The notes under the pieces were generated by a model. That model was not told where the DNA came from, searched no databases, and was given only the letters and a program-made list of their open reading frames with translations. From positions 62,001-126,000 of the forward strand of contig QCHM01000002.1 in the NCBI GenBank assembly GCA_003279615.1: a stretch of DNA of 64,000 nt, written 5' to 3'. The position numbers were made by a program, and so were the translations under genes. Of the stretch, positions 28,730-36,901 are shown one piece after another. Each line of letters begins with the position of its first letter. Position 1 is the first letter of the stretch. This DNA comes from Prochlorococcus sp. AG-402-B19. GTDB lineage: Bacteria; Cyanobacteriota; Cyanobacteriia; PCC-6307; Cyanobiaceae.

Positions 28730-29425
28730 AGTAATTGAATAAATACCTTTGGGATGTATAATTATTGCAGAAATAGTTTGAAAACCAGGTTTTAAAGGCG
28801 CTTGAATATATTTAAATAAACCACCTGATTGATTTAGTTTGATTCCAAAGTGATTATTTGATATAGGGATATTTTCATTATTTTTAAGAACTATCATTCC
28901 ACTTGCCACTAATGAATTATCCAATGGTTCCTCTATGATTAAATTCATTTCATATCTTTCACCAGTAGAAACTTTATCTGGCGAAATTATTTTTACTACT
29001 AGTGGGGAATATATACTATTAAGTATTGATTCTTCATTGATAACTTTAAAACTTTTAATTTTGTTTTTAAACATTTCTACTTTAATGGTCTGTTTGGAAT
29101 TTAGATTATAAATTTCTCCACCTATTTCTCTTGTAGAAGTTATTTTTACATCTAGAAAACTCTGGACTGAACCATGACTTATTTGTTTAATTGACCATTT
29201 CGCGTCTGTATATTTTTCCCTGAAATCTAGATACTGTTTATTGAATTGTTTGAAAGAATTGTCTAGAAATAATTCTTTCAGTGAATCATTTTTATTTTGA
29301 TTGAGAATTTCCTCTAATTTGTTGCTTAATAAATGATTATCTATATTTTTACTTAAGACAGAATTGATTGATATTGGATATAGCAATATAAAACCTATTA
29401 ATTTGGCTATCAGTGAATTTCGCAC
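28706..29425 (-). CDS. Exported protein of unknown function
   Basis: I do not recognise this 239-residue protein. The N-terminus MRNSLIAKLIGFILLYPISI, followed by NSVLSK, looks like a signal peptide with a basic start and a hydrophobic core of about 15 residues. The rest is rich in Lys, Asn, Ile and Ser with predicted beta-strand content (VVKIISPDKVSTGERYEMNLIIEEPLD), suggesting one or two beta-sandwich-like domains, and there are no cysteines. It would act in the periplasm or at the thylakoid or outer membrane. It is divergent from murG by 55 bp, and its last codons lie in the pgk terminator. Confidence 0.75.
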   Translation of the reverse strand: MRNSLIAKLIGFILLYPISINSVLSKNIDNHLLSNKLEEILNQNKNDSLKELFLDNSFKQFNKQYLDFREKYTDAKWSIKQISHGSVQSFLDVKITSTREIGGEIYNLNSKQTIKVEMFKNKIKSFKVINEESILNSIYSPLVVKIISPDKVSTGERYEMNLIIEEPLDNSLVASGMIVLKNNENIPISNNHFGIKLNQSGGLFKYIQAPLKPGFQTISAIIIHPKGIYSITKKIKVDL

Positions 29426-29480
29426 GCCTACCTTTTTTACTCAATATAACTTAGCCTTAAAGGATTAGGTTATTTAATTT

Positions 29481-30539
29481 ATGCCTCGCCTTTTAATTGC
29501 TGCTAGCGGAACTGGTGGTCATATTTATCCTGCATTGGCTTTAGCTGATTCACTTTCAAGCTCTTGGCAAGTTGAGTGGTTAGGGGTATCCAATAGGCTA
29601 GAGATTGAACTGGTTCCCAAAAAATATAACTTAATAATACTAAAAGTTGGAGGATTGCAAGGAAATATTTTTCTTAAAATTTATAGGTTATTTAAATTAA
29701 TCTTTGCTTCTTTTCAGGTCTCTAAATTGTTACGTCAAAAAAAAATTGACGTAATTTTTACTACTGGCGGGTATATATCTGCTCCAGGCATTATTGGTGC
29801 AAAACTAGCTGGAATCCCGATTTTGTTGCATGAATCTAATGCTATCCCTGGGAAGGTTAGTAGGCTGTTGGGTAGATTTTGTGATCATGTAGCGTTAGGA
29901 ATTCCATTAACATCTGATTATTTGCCTAGGTGTAAAAAAAGCTTTACGGGAACACCTGTAAGGTCGGAATTTCTTTTAGAACAACCTCTCCCTAGTTGGG
30001 TCCCTTCAGGAGAAGGAGTATTGATTGTAGTTATGGGAGGTAGTCAAGGAGCTAAAAAAATGAATGAGATGGTAAGGAATGTTTTACCTTCTTTACTTGA
30101 TAAGGGTTGCAGAGTTGTTCACCTGACGGGTACGAATGATTGTTTTTATAGAAATCCAGGCAAAGTTCAAACTCACCCTAATTTGGCTGTAAGACACTTT
30201 AGTAATGAAATACCGGCCTTACTCCAACATGCAGATCTTGCAATTAGTAGAGCTGGATCTGGTGCGATTTGTGAATTAATGGTAACTAAGACTCCGTCAA
30301 TCTTAATACCTTTTCCACAATCTGCTGATCAGCATCAAGATTTTAATGCTGCTTATATGGCTGGATTGGGAGGAGCTGTAATAGTTAATCAACATAATCC
30401 AGAAGAATGTATTTTGACGAATGTTATATCTAATTTATTAAGTTCTAATTCTTTAATGAAAATGAAATTAAATATGAATGATTATGTTTTTCTAAATTCC
30501 GGAAATAAGTTATTAGAGATAATTAATTCGATTAGTTGA
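29481..30539 (+). CDS. murG: UDP-GlcNAc:undecaprenyl-PP-MurNAc-pentapeptide GlcNAc transferase
   Basis: MurG makes lipid II on the cytoplasmic face of the membrane, the last intracellular step of peptidoglycan synthesis. The 352-residue GT28 protein has the N-terminal GTGGHIYPALALA loop, TGGYISAPG, LLHESNAIPGK, MGGSQGAKKMN and a nucleotide-binding region with ISRAGSGAICELM and IPFPQSADQHQ. All are typical. The 3' end overlaps the convergent aminotransferase gene by 8 bp. Confidence 0.95.
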   Translation: MPRLLIAASGTGGHIYPALALADSLSSSWQVEWLGVSNRLEIELVPKKYNLIILKVGGLQGNIFLKIYRLFKLIFASFQVSKLLRQKKIDVIFTTGGYISAPGIIGAKLAGIPILLHESNAIPGKVSRLLGRFCDHVALGIPLTSDYLPRCKKSFTGTPVRSEFLLEQPLPSWVPSGEGVLIVVMGGSQGAKKMNEMVRNVLPSLLDKGCRVVHLTGTNDCFYRNPGKVQTHPNLAVRHFSNEIPALLQHADLAISRAGSGAICELMVTKTPSILIPFPQSADQHQDFNAAYMAGLGGAVIVNQHNPEECILTNVISNLLSSNSLMKMKLNMNDYVFLNSGNKLLEIINSIS

Positions 30540-31629
30540 TATATTCTTTTAATGTCCTAATGATTTTAATATTATCTTCTCTCTTTTGTAGACTTATTCT
30601 AACCCAATCTTCTCCTAAATTTATAAATGATCTACAGTCTCTTAATAAAATTCCTCTTTTTTTTAAATTCTTAATAACACCTAATAGTCCATATTTACTT
30701 TTAACTAATTGAAAGTTGGTGTTAGATGGAAGAGGTCTGATAGAAGAAAACTTTGAAAGACTTTTATGCAACCATTCCCCTTCTTTTTTAACCCATTTAT
30801 GGACTTTATTTAGTCTTTTTTTATGCATTTTTGGATTATTCATGATCATATTAGTTATATTCATTGATAGCGTATTTACAGGCCATGGGTCTCTTATCTC
30901 TTCCCATTTTGATACTCTATTTGAGTTTGTTATAGCATACCCAACTCTTAATCCGGCAACACCTAAAAACTTAGTTAAACTCCTTATTACTATAAGGTTT
31001 TTATAGCTTTTAGTTAGGTCAATAATTGATTGGTCTTCTCCTCCGGGTACAATAGAAATAAAGGCTTCATCACAAATCACGAGTTTATATTTAGTTAGCA
31101 AACTTTCTATTGATGATCGACTCCATAATTGTCCAGTTGGATTGTGGGGGTTGGTAATCCATAAGACATTGGCTTTTGGTTCAATTGGAAATGATTGTGG
31201 TTTTTTATTGTTCCAAGACAATGGCAATGGATTGTATATGTAAGGTGCATTCCAGCATTTTAAAGCTCTTTGATAGTCTCCAAAACAGGGCGAGGGCAAA
31301 GAACTTATTCCATTTAGACTTGCATCTCTAGCTGCCCAAGTAAATAATTCAGATGCCCCATTGCCGGGTAAAATCATTAAAGGGTCAATATCATGCCATT
31401 TTGAAATAGAATTTTTGACTTCAAAATAACTTCTTTCAGGATAAAATTTAATCGATTCATTTTTTATGTTTTCAATAAGATAATTAGTTAATTTGCTTGG
31501 CAATCTAAAAGGAACAATTGATGCACTTGCATCGATAATATTTTTAGTTGATATGCCTAAGTTTCTTGATTCTTTTTCAATATTACCTCCATGATAATCA
31601 AAGCTTTTTTTCATGATATTTGTGAGCAT
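30532..31629 (-). CDS. CobD/HisC-like PLP aminotransferase-fold enzyme
   Basis: This 365-residue fold-type I PLP protein resembles L-threonine-O-3-phosphate decarboxylase (CobD; CobC in older cyanobacterial annotation), which makes the aminopropanol linker of cobamides. FDYHGGNIEKESRNLG at the N-terminus is characteristic of that group, in contrast to HisC. The PLP lysine is in IRSLTKFLGVAGLRVG, and TNPHNPTGQ and VICDEAF are also present. An ATG five codons in (31614) is an equally likely start. No other cobalamin genes are nearby, so the role rests on family similarity; a second HisC-type activity is the alternative. Confidence 0.75.
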   Translation of the reverse strand: MLTNIMKKSFDYHGGNIEKESRNLGISTKNIIDASASIVPFRLPSKLTNYLIENIKNESIKFYPERSYFEVKNSISKWHDIDPLMILPGNGASELFTWAARDASLNGISSLPSPCFGDYQRALKCWNAPYIYNPLPLSWNNKKPQSFPIEPKANVLWITNPHNPTGQLWSRSSIESLLTKYKLVICDEAFISIVPGGEDQSIIDLTKSYKNLIVIRSLTKFLGVAGLRVGYAITNSNRVSKWEEIRDPWPVNTLSMNITNMIMNNPKMHKKRLNKVHKWVKKEGEWLHKSLSKFSSIRPLPSNTNFQLVKSKYGLLGVIKNLKKRGILLRDCRSFINLGEDWVRISLQKREDNIKIIRTLKEYIN

Positions 31630-31670
31630 AAATATCTATTTTCAACCAAATCTATAAGAAATTATTGAGT

Positions 31671-32828
31671 TTATTTCCATGGTTCTTTGGAACCTACTGC
31701 TTCTTTAATATTCTGGAATCCATGTTTTTCCATTTGCAGGATCAATCCATCCAAGATTTCTGGCACTAAAGTTGGTCCTTCAAATATCCATCCAGTATAA
31801 ATTTGAATTAAAGAAGCTCCAGCCGCAATTCTTTCCCATGCGGATTTAGCTGAATTAATTCCACCTACACCAATTAAAGGTAAATCAAGATTTGTACTTC
31901 TTCTAAGTCTATCAATAACTTCTAGTCCTCTCCTTTGCAGAGGTAGTCCACTTAAGCCTCCATTCTCTTGCTCTAAAGTATTACCGGTTTTAATTTTTAA
32001 GTGTTTTAAATTAAACCGATTTAAGCTTGTATTGATTGCGATGATTCCATCGATTCCTTCTTCTTTCGCAACCACTGCAATTTCATCAATCGCTTCATTT
32101 GATAGGTCTGGTGCGATTTTTATAAGTAAAGGTGGACAATTAGGTAAATCTTTGAGTGTTTTTATTAATTTCTTTATTTGCTTTGTTTCTTGTAAGGAAC
32201 GAAGGCCCGGGGTATTGGGCGAACTAACATTGATTACTGCATAATCTGATAGTGGCGCCAACAATTCCAGGGATAAAGCATAGTCTTTATAAGCTTCATC
32301 GAGAGGTGTAATTTTTGACTTTCCTAGATTTATTCCTAGGACGCAAGGCCTATTCCCTGGTGTAGAAATTTTTTGCTTTTCTATAGTTTTTAAAAATTTT
32401 TCTGCACCTTCATTATTGAATCCCATCCGATTAAGTGCTGCTTTTTCTTTTGCAATTCTAAAAAGTCTGGGTTTTGGATTACCTTTTTGGGCATGCCAAG
32501 TAATAGTTCCTAGTTCGGCGAAACCAAATCCAAAATAATCCCAAAGCCCTGCACCTACTCCATTCTTATCAAATCCAGCAGCTAGGCCTAACGGGTTTTT
32601 AAATTGAGAACCAAAAATAATTTGATTTAAGTTTTTGTTATTTCTTTGAAAATCATGTGATGCTTTTGAAAGGATCTTTGAAATGATTGGGAAATTTCTA
32701 TTTAATGATGCAAATTTAATTGCATTAAGAGCTGAATTAGATAGTATTTCTGCATCAATACCTTCATCTTGAGATAGGAGCTGTCCAAGAAGAATATTGT
32801 ATATGTCGTTTTTTTTATGTATTGACAA
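31671..32828 (-). CDS. pyrD: Dihydroorotate dehydrogenase (quinone), class 2
   Basis: PyrD oxidises dihydroorotate to orotate in pyrimidine synthesis, passing electrons to membrane quinone. The 385-residue protein has the class 2 N-terminal helical extension and [45 protein letters not shown] (catalytic Ser), [23 protein letters not shown] and GVGGI. Its start overlaps the rnhA stop by 14 bp, so it is probably translated from the same transcript. Confidence 0.95.
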   Translation of the reverse strand: MSIHKKNDIYNILLGQLLSQDEGIDAEILSNSALNAIKFASLNRNFPIISKILSKASHDFQRNNKNLNQIIFGSQFKNPLGLAAGFDKNGVGAGLWDYFGFGFAELGTITWHAQKGNPKPRLFRIAKEKAALNRMGFNNEGAEKFLKTIEKQKISTPGNRPCVLGINLGKSKITPLDEAYKDYALSLELLAPLSDYAVINVSSPNTPGLRSLQETKQIKKLIKTLKDLPNCPPLLIKIAPDLSNEAIDEIAVVAKEEGIDGIIAINTSLNRFNLKHLKIKTGNTLEQENGGLSGLPLQRRGLEVIDRLRRSTNLDLPLIGVGGINSAKSAWERIAAGASLIQIYTGWIFEGPTLVPEILDGLILQMEKHGFQNIKEAVGSKEPWK

Positions 32829-33306
32829 AATCTTTTAGTTTTATTTTTCTACCTTTAGAAAAAGCTACCGCAATAGCGTCAACTCTATCATTATCTTTTT
32901 CTCCGCTATGTCCTTTGACATATTGAAGTTTAATTTTTGGGAGTTCAGGGTGGTCAAGAGCTTTCCATAAATCTTGATTAAGAACTGGTTTTCCAGATGA
33001 AGTTTTCCATCCTTTTTTTTTCCAATTTGGCATCCACTTTTCCATTCCATCAATTAAATATTTACTATCAGTTTTAATAGTTAAAGAAGAATGAAATTTG
33101 ATTTTTTTTAATTCTTGTAGAACAAATAAAGCAGCCTGTAATTCCATACGATTATTTGTAGTCTCGGGGTTGAAACCACCAAACTCAAGTTCACTTCCAT
33201 CTTGGAATCTAATTAATGCTCCCCATCCTCCTGGCCCTGGGTTACCGCTACAAGCGCCATCAGTCGCGGCAGCGATCGCCAATTTGTATTGTTTTTCTTT
33301 AGGCAT
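32815..33306 (-). CDS. rnhA: Ribonuclease HI
   Basis: RNase HI cleaves RNA in RNA-DNA hybrids. The 163-residue protein keeps the four acidic active-site residues in order: Asp in [15 protein letters not shown], Glu in NRMELQAA, Asp in [11 protein letters not shown] and Asp in the C-terminal NDRVDAIA, plus the His in [10 protein letters not shown]. It begins immediately after the rplL terminator and overlaps pyrD by 14 bp. Its own promoter is not evident, so readthrough from the ribosomal operon may contribute. Confidence 0.94.
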   Translation of the reverse strand: MPKEKQYKLAIAAATDGACSGNPGPGGWGALIRFQDGSELEFGGFNPETTNNRMELQAALFVLQELKKIKFHSSLTIKTDSKYLIDGMEKWMPNWKKKGWKTSSGKPVLNQDLWKALDHPELPKIKLQYVKGHSGEKDNDRVDAIAVAFSKGRKIKLKDFVNT

Positions 33307-33333
33307 AAAAAAACCGGTCTATATAGACCGGTT
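33307..33333 (-). terminator. Terminator of the rplJ-rplL unit
   Basis: A perfect 22-bp palindrome at 33312-33333 (11-bp arms, GC-rich centre of each arm) is followed on the minus strand by a run of T (33313 down to 33307). It lies between rplL and rnhA and its T tract touches the rnhA start codon. Incomplete termination would let rnhA and pyrD be expressed from the ribosomal promoter. Confidence 0.88.
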
Positions 33334-33378
33334 ATATATAAGCAGATAATAAGTTTTTTTCCAGTAACTACGAATGAT

Positions 33379-33774
33379 TTATTTCAAAGTTACTTTTCCG
33401 CCAACAGCCTCAATTGCTTTTTTCAGAGCCTCAGCATCTTCTTTTGAAGCTCCTTCTTTTATTGTTTTTGGAGCAGCTTCAACTAAGGCTTTTGCCTCGC
33501 CAAGACCTAAACCTGTGGCGTTGCGAACTTCTTTAAGAACTTTAATTTTAGATGAAGCTTCAAAGCTTTCTAAAACAATCTCAAATTCAGTTTTTTCTTC
33601 AGCAGCTTCAGCACTATCGCCACCAGCAGCAGCTCCTGGAGCAGCCATGACAACGCCGGCAGATGCGGCAGCAGAGACACCAAAAGCTTCTTCTATTTGC
33701 TTAACAAGCTCTGAAGCTTCAAGCAATGAAAGGCTTTTTAATGAATCTAAGATTTCATCGGTTTTTGCAGACAT
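33379..33774 (-). CDS. rplL: 50S ribosomal protein L7/L12
   Basis: L7/L12 forms the flexible stalk of the large subunit that recruits translation factors. The 131-residue protein has the N-terminal dimerisation helices ([17 protein letters not shown]), an Ala-rich hinge at about residues 35-58 and the C-terminal factor-binding domain with [23 protein letters not shown] and GGKVTLK. It follows rplJ by 53 bp and ends before a strong terminator. A long frame on the opposite strand is only its shadow. Confidence 0.97.
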   Translation of the reverse strand: MSAKTDEILDSLKSLSLLEASELVKQIEEAFGVSAAASAGVVMAAPGAAAGGDSAEAAEEKTEFEIVLESFEASSKIKVLKEVRNATGLGLGEAKALVEAAPKTIKEGASKEDAEALKKAIEAVGGKVTLK

Positions 33775-33827
33775 GGTTTAAATCAGCAACTAAATAAGTA
33801 GAAAACAAATTGTTAAACAAATGAGGC

Positions 33828-34355
33828 TCAGCTCTCGCCACTCTCAGAATGTTGTTTAAGAGACCTTGCAAGTCCAGAGGGAACCTCGTTGATACCAATA
33901 GCGATTTTGCTTGTTATGGAATTAACCGCACCAGCAATTTGTGCCATAAGTGCTTCCTTGCTAGGAAGTTTTGCAATCGCTTTGATTTCATCTTGAGATA
34001 AGAGTTTGCCTTCGAACAGACCTCCTTTAGTCTCAGATTTTTGAGTTTCCTTTTGAAATGCTTGTACAGCTTTAACAGCACTTCCAACATCGCCTTTGAT
34101 TAATACAAAGGCGTTTGTTCCAGTAAGCAATGAATCCAAACCAGTCCAGGAATCTTTTCCTTTTATGGCTTGACGCATCAAGGTGTTTTTAGTGACCTTG
34201 CATACGCCATCGCTTTTTTGCAATCTTGAGCGCAAGTCAGACATCTCTTTTGTGGATAAGCCCTTGTAATCAAGAACTAAAGCCATTTCGGAGTTATCTA
34301 GTAGACCCTCTATTTGTTCGACGATCTGTTTTTTGCTTTCCAGCGTGCGGCCCAT
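33828..34355 (-). CDS. rplJ: 50S ribosomal protein L10
   Basis: L10 anchors the L7/L12 stalk to 23S rRNA and represses its own operon by binding the mRNA leader. The 175-residue protein has the N-terminal [37 protein letters not shown] and the C-terminal helix that docks L7/L12. A structured leader of about 220 bp lies immediately upstream, matching the known autoregulation. Confidence 0.96.
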   Translation of the reverse strand: MGRTLESKKQIVEQIEGLLDNSEMALVLDYKGLSTKEMSDLRSRLQKSDGVCKVTKNTLMRQAIKGKDSWTGLDSLLTGTNAFVLIKGDVGSAVKAVQAFQKETQKSETKGGLFEGKLLSQDEIKAIAKLPSKEALMAQIAGAVNSITSKIAIGINEVPSGLARSLKQHSESGES

Positions 34356-34576
34356 AATAATTGGATCGAATCGGGGGAAGAACTGGACATGCGGCCATAT
34401 TTCCTAAAGGAAATCGAGGCCGCTAACGATTCAATCCAAAAAAGAAAAAACCTGCGTATGCCTCGGCGGGATTTAATATTGTTATTAAACGAAGGTTTAA
34501 TAACACATACCTGCTGTCTTTGGCTGGGCGCATGCCCTTGTGGCTAAGCCACATAACTAATTTACAACAAAAAGGG
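34356..34576 (-). promoter_or_regulatory. L10 (rplJL) mRNA leader
   Basis: This spacer between rplA and rplJ is unusually GC-rich in places and rich in hairpins. A composite stem pairs 34391-34396 with 34418-34423 (6 bp, GCGGCC) around an inner 6-bp stem, 34399-34404 with 34409-34414. A perfect 10-bp stem pairs 34481-34490 with 34495-34504 with a 4-base loop. Two small stems occur at 34526-34537 and 34539-34553. Bases 34415-34420 could alternatively pair with 34460-34465, which would disrupt the first hairpin. Binding by L10-L12 is known for such leaders; the exact fold here is inferred. Confidence 0.78.
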
Positions 34577-35284
34577 TCACTTTTCTTTTTGCAAGTCTTG
34601 TAATTCGCTGATATCTACTTCTACTGATGGACCCATGGTGGATGTAATGAAGAAGCTTCTCCAGAATTTACCTTTTGCTCCGCTTGGTTTATTTTTTTCT
34701 ATTGTTACTTGCAAAGTCTTTAAATTTTCAAGGAGTGCTTCTTCTGAAAAACTTGCTTTACCAAATCGAACATGCACAATACCTGCTTTGTCAGCTCTGA
34801 ATTCAAGTTTTCCTGCTTTGAATTCTTTAATAGCTCCCGCCAGATCGGTCGTAACTGTTCCGGCTTTTGGATTAGGCATTAGCCCTCTAGGCCCAAGTAC
34901 TCTTCCAAGTTTGGCGACTTTGGGCATCATATCTGGAGTTGAAATTAGAAGGTCAAAGTTCATTTCTCCTTTGTTGATTGTATCAACTAAGTCCTCTTCT
35001 CCAGCCAGATCAGCACCTGCTTTAGTCGCCTCTGCCACTTTTTCACCACGTGTAACAACTGCTATTCGTATTTTCTGACCGGTACCACTTGGTAAAGCAA
35101 CTGTCGTCCTGAGCTGCTGATCAGTATATTTTGGGTCAATACCAAGTCTTATATGAGCTTCAATAGTCTCATCGAATTTTGCATTGGCATTTTCTTTTAC
35201 TAGCTTTATTGCATCAATAGGAGAATACGAACGCTCTTCCACTTTGGAAAGTAAAGTGGTCATTCTTTTTGAAAAATTTTTCAT
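34577..35284 (-). CDS. rplA: 50S ribosomal protein L1
   Basis: L1 binds 23S rRNA near the E site and forms the mobile L1 stalk. The 235-residue protein has the hallmarks [36 protein letters not shown] and [18 protein letters not shown]. It follows rplK after 70 bp and precedes the L10 leader. Order rplK-rplA-rplJ-rplL is the conserved bacterial one. Confidence 0.97.
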   Translation of the reverse strand: MKNFSKRMTTLLSKVEERSYSPIDAIKLVKENANAKFDETIEAHIRLGIDPKYTDQQLRTTVALPSGTGQKIRIAVVTRGEKVAEATKAGADLAGEEDLVDTINKGEMNFDLLISTPDMMPKVAKLGRVLGPRGLMPNPKAGTVTTDLAGAIKEFKAGKLEFRADKAGIVHVRFGKASFSEEALLENLKTLQVTIEKNKPSGAKGKFWRSFFITSTMGPSVEVDISELQDLQKEK

Positions 35285-35354
35285 AATAAATTGGGGTACA
35301 TTCGACTTTTCGTCTCCCCCTTGTAAGAGAACGTTGAATAATTTTACGATTTAA

Positions 35355-35780
35355 CTAGTCCTTTATGGAAACTCCCATATTTTTGGCGGTTCCCTCAATA
35401 ACTTTCATCGCAGATTCGATATTACTGCAATTGAGATCTGGAAGTTTTGTTTTAGCAATTTCTTCAAGTTGACTTTTACTAATTGAACCAGCAGTTCCTT
35501 TCGCTGACTCTCCTGAGCCTTTAGCAATACCCGCTGCTTTAGTTATCAAAACTGAAGCAGGAGGCGTTTTTGTTATGAAAGTAAAACTTCTATCTTCAAA
35601 AACTGATATTTCTACAGGGATAACAAAGCCAGCTTTGTCTTGGGTGCGTGAATTGTATTCCTTACAAAACGCCATTATGTTTACCCCATGTTGACCAAGT
35701 GCAGGCCCAACGGGAGGAGCTGGGTTGGCTTTGCCAGCCTGTAAGGCTAACTTGATCAGGGCTACTACTTTCTTTGCCAT
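35355..35780 (-). CDS. rplK: 50S ribosomal protein L11
   Basis: L11 lies at the GTPase-associated centre and is needed for stringent RelA-type sensing and factor function. The 141-residue protein has [47 protein letters not shown] and the C-terminal rRNA-binding segment ending [13 protein letters not shown]. It follows nusG by about 100 bp, a spacer with no obvious structure. Confidence 0.97.
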   Translation of the reverse strand: MAKKVVALIKLALQAGKANPAPPVGPALGQHGVNIMAFCKEYNSRTQDKAGFVIPVEISVFEDRSFTFITKTPPASVLITKAAGIAKGSGESAKGTAGSISKSQLEEIAKTKLPDLNCSNIESAMKVIEGTAKNMGVSIKD

Positions 35781-35882
35781 CGGCTAAAAATTGAACTAAT
35801 GCGGAAAACCTGAAACTAATCAGATAAATTATCTAATAAACTTAACTCCTAGACTGACCAGACAGCAAAAGGAAATTAAAAA

Positions 35883-36545
35883 TCAATTTTGTTTAGTTAT
35901 TTGAGAAAATTCAAGTTCAACAGGAGTTTCTCTTCCGAAAATTGATAAAAGCGCCTTAAGTTTGTTTCTTTCTCCTGAAACTTCAATAACTTCTCCTTGG
36001 AAATCTTTAAAAGGACCTGAAGTCACAACAATCTGATCCCCTTCTTCTACATCCAACTTGACAACAGTTTTCTTCTCAGCTGCTCGTTTAAAAATTCTGT
36101 TAACCTCTTGCCTGCTAAGAGGGCGAGGTTTTATATGACCTCTTGCTTTACCAGTAGCTCTTCGATCTTCTGCACCAACAAAATTAATTACATTGGGAGT
36201 ACTTCTAACGGCCATCATTGTGTCTTCATCTAACACCATACGAACTAGTACGTACCCAGGGAAAACTTTTTCTTCTGTGGTTTGTCTACTACCGTCTTTT
36301 TTGAGCTTTACTGCTGGTGTTTGAGGGATTTCTATTTCTATAATCCTGTCACTAACGCCAAGAGTAATTGCTCGTTGTTCAAGGGTTGCCTTAACTTTCT
36401 TTTCGCAACTTGAGGCAACTTGAATAGCATACCAACGCGCAATATTTGTTTTTATTGCTTGGCTTTGTGATTGATCATGTTGAGGTGTTTCAGATCTATC
36501 AATTATTCTAGAATCTTTATTAGATGTGGTTTCAATCTCTGACAC
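35883..36545 (-). CDS. nusG: Transcription termination/antitermination factor NusG
   Basis: NusG binds RNA polymerase and couples it to Rho or the ribosome. The 220-residue protein has an N-terminal extension of about 35 residues, the NGN domain (RWYAIQVASSCEKKVKATLEQ; FPGYVLVRMVLDED) and a C-terminal KOW domain (VEEGDQIVVTSGPFKDFQGEV). It lies 42 bp after secE, in the conserved secE-nusG-rplK order. Confidence 0.96.
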   Translation of the reverse strand: MSEIETTSNKDSRIIDRSETPQHDQSQSQAIKTNIARWYAIQVASSCEKKVKATLEQRAITLGVSDRIIEIEIPQTPAVKLKKDGSRQTTEEKVFPGYVLVRMVLDEDTMMAVRSTPNVINFVGAEDRRATGKARGHIKPRPLSRQEVNRIFKRAAEKKTVVKLDVEEGDQIVVTSGPFKDFQGEVIEVSGERNKLKALLSIFGRETPVELEFSQITKQN

Positions 36546-36587
36546 TGGAAAAAATTGTGAGTGGTTTAAAAATTTTGTTTATTCAAC

Positions 36588-36830
36588 TCAGCGGAATATC
36601 TGAGTAGAAGCCCATCCATAAAAACGGCTTACAGCTGCAATTGATACTGCTGACAAAGTGACCATTAAAATCACAGCAACAGATTCACTAAAAAGCTGTT
36701 GGCGTGATGGCCATACAACCAGTTTCATTTCATCAATTGTAGAGGATAAAAAACTTTTTTTTAAGGCTGTTTTTTCCTTTTTTGTAGGAATGACCTTTTC
36801 TTGATCCTCTTTAGAGCTTGGACTTGTCAC
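36588..36830 (-). CDS. secE: Preprotein translocase subunit SecE
   Basis: SecE clamps SecY in the protein-conducting channel. The 80-residue protein has a charged N-terminus, the conserved amphipathic segment FLSSTIDEMKLVVWPSRQQL and one membrane helix at about residues 50-70. It begins at GTG 36830. It is transcribed in the direction of nusG and lies 71 bp downstream of clpB2. Confidence 0.94.
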   Translation of the reverse strand: MTSPSSKEDQEKVIPTKKEKTALKKSFLSSTIDEMKLVVWPSRQQLFSESVAVILMVTLSAVSIAAVSRFYGWASTQIFR

Positions 36831-36901
36831 TTTGGGAAGGCTAAAAGGAGAGAACTTTTAAAACAATTGCTGTAGACCTACACTAACTTAAGTTTGATCG
36901 A

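Noticed and set aside
33374-33781. Plus-strand open frame of 135 codons
   Set aside because: It is the exact complement of rplL; its Ala/Ser/Pro-rich translation is an artefact of the Ala- and Glu-rich L7/L12 codons.
34314-34547. Plus-strand frame of 77 codons across the L10 leader
   Set aside because: It runs antisense through the L10 start and the structured leader; hairpins explain the region better.
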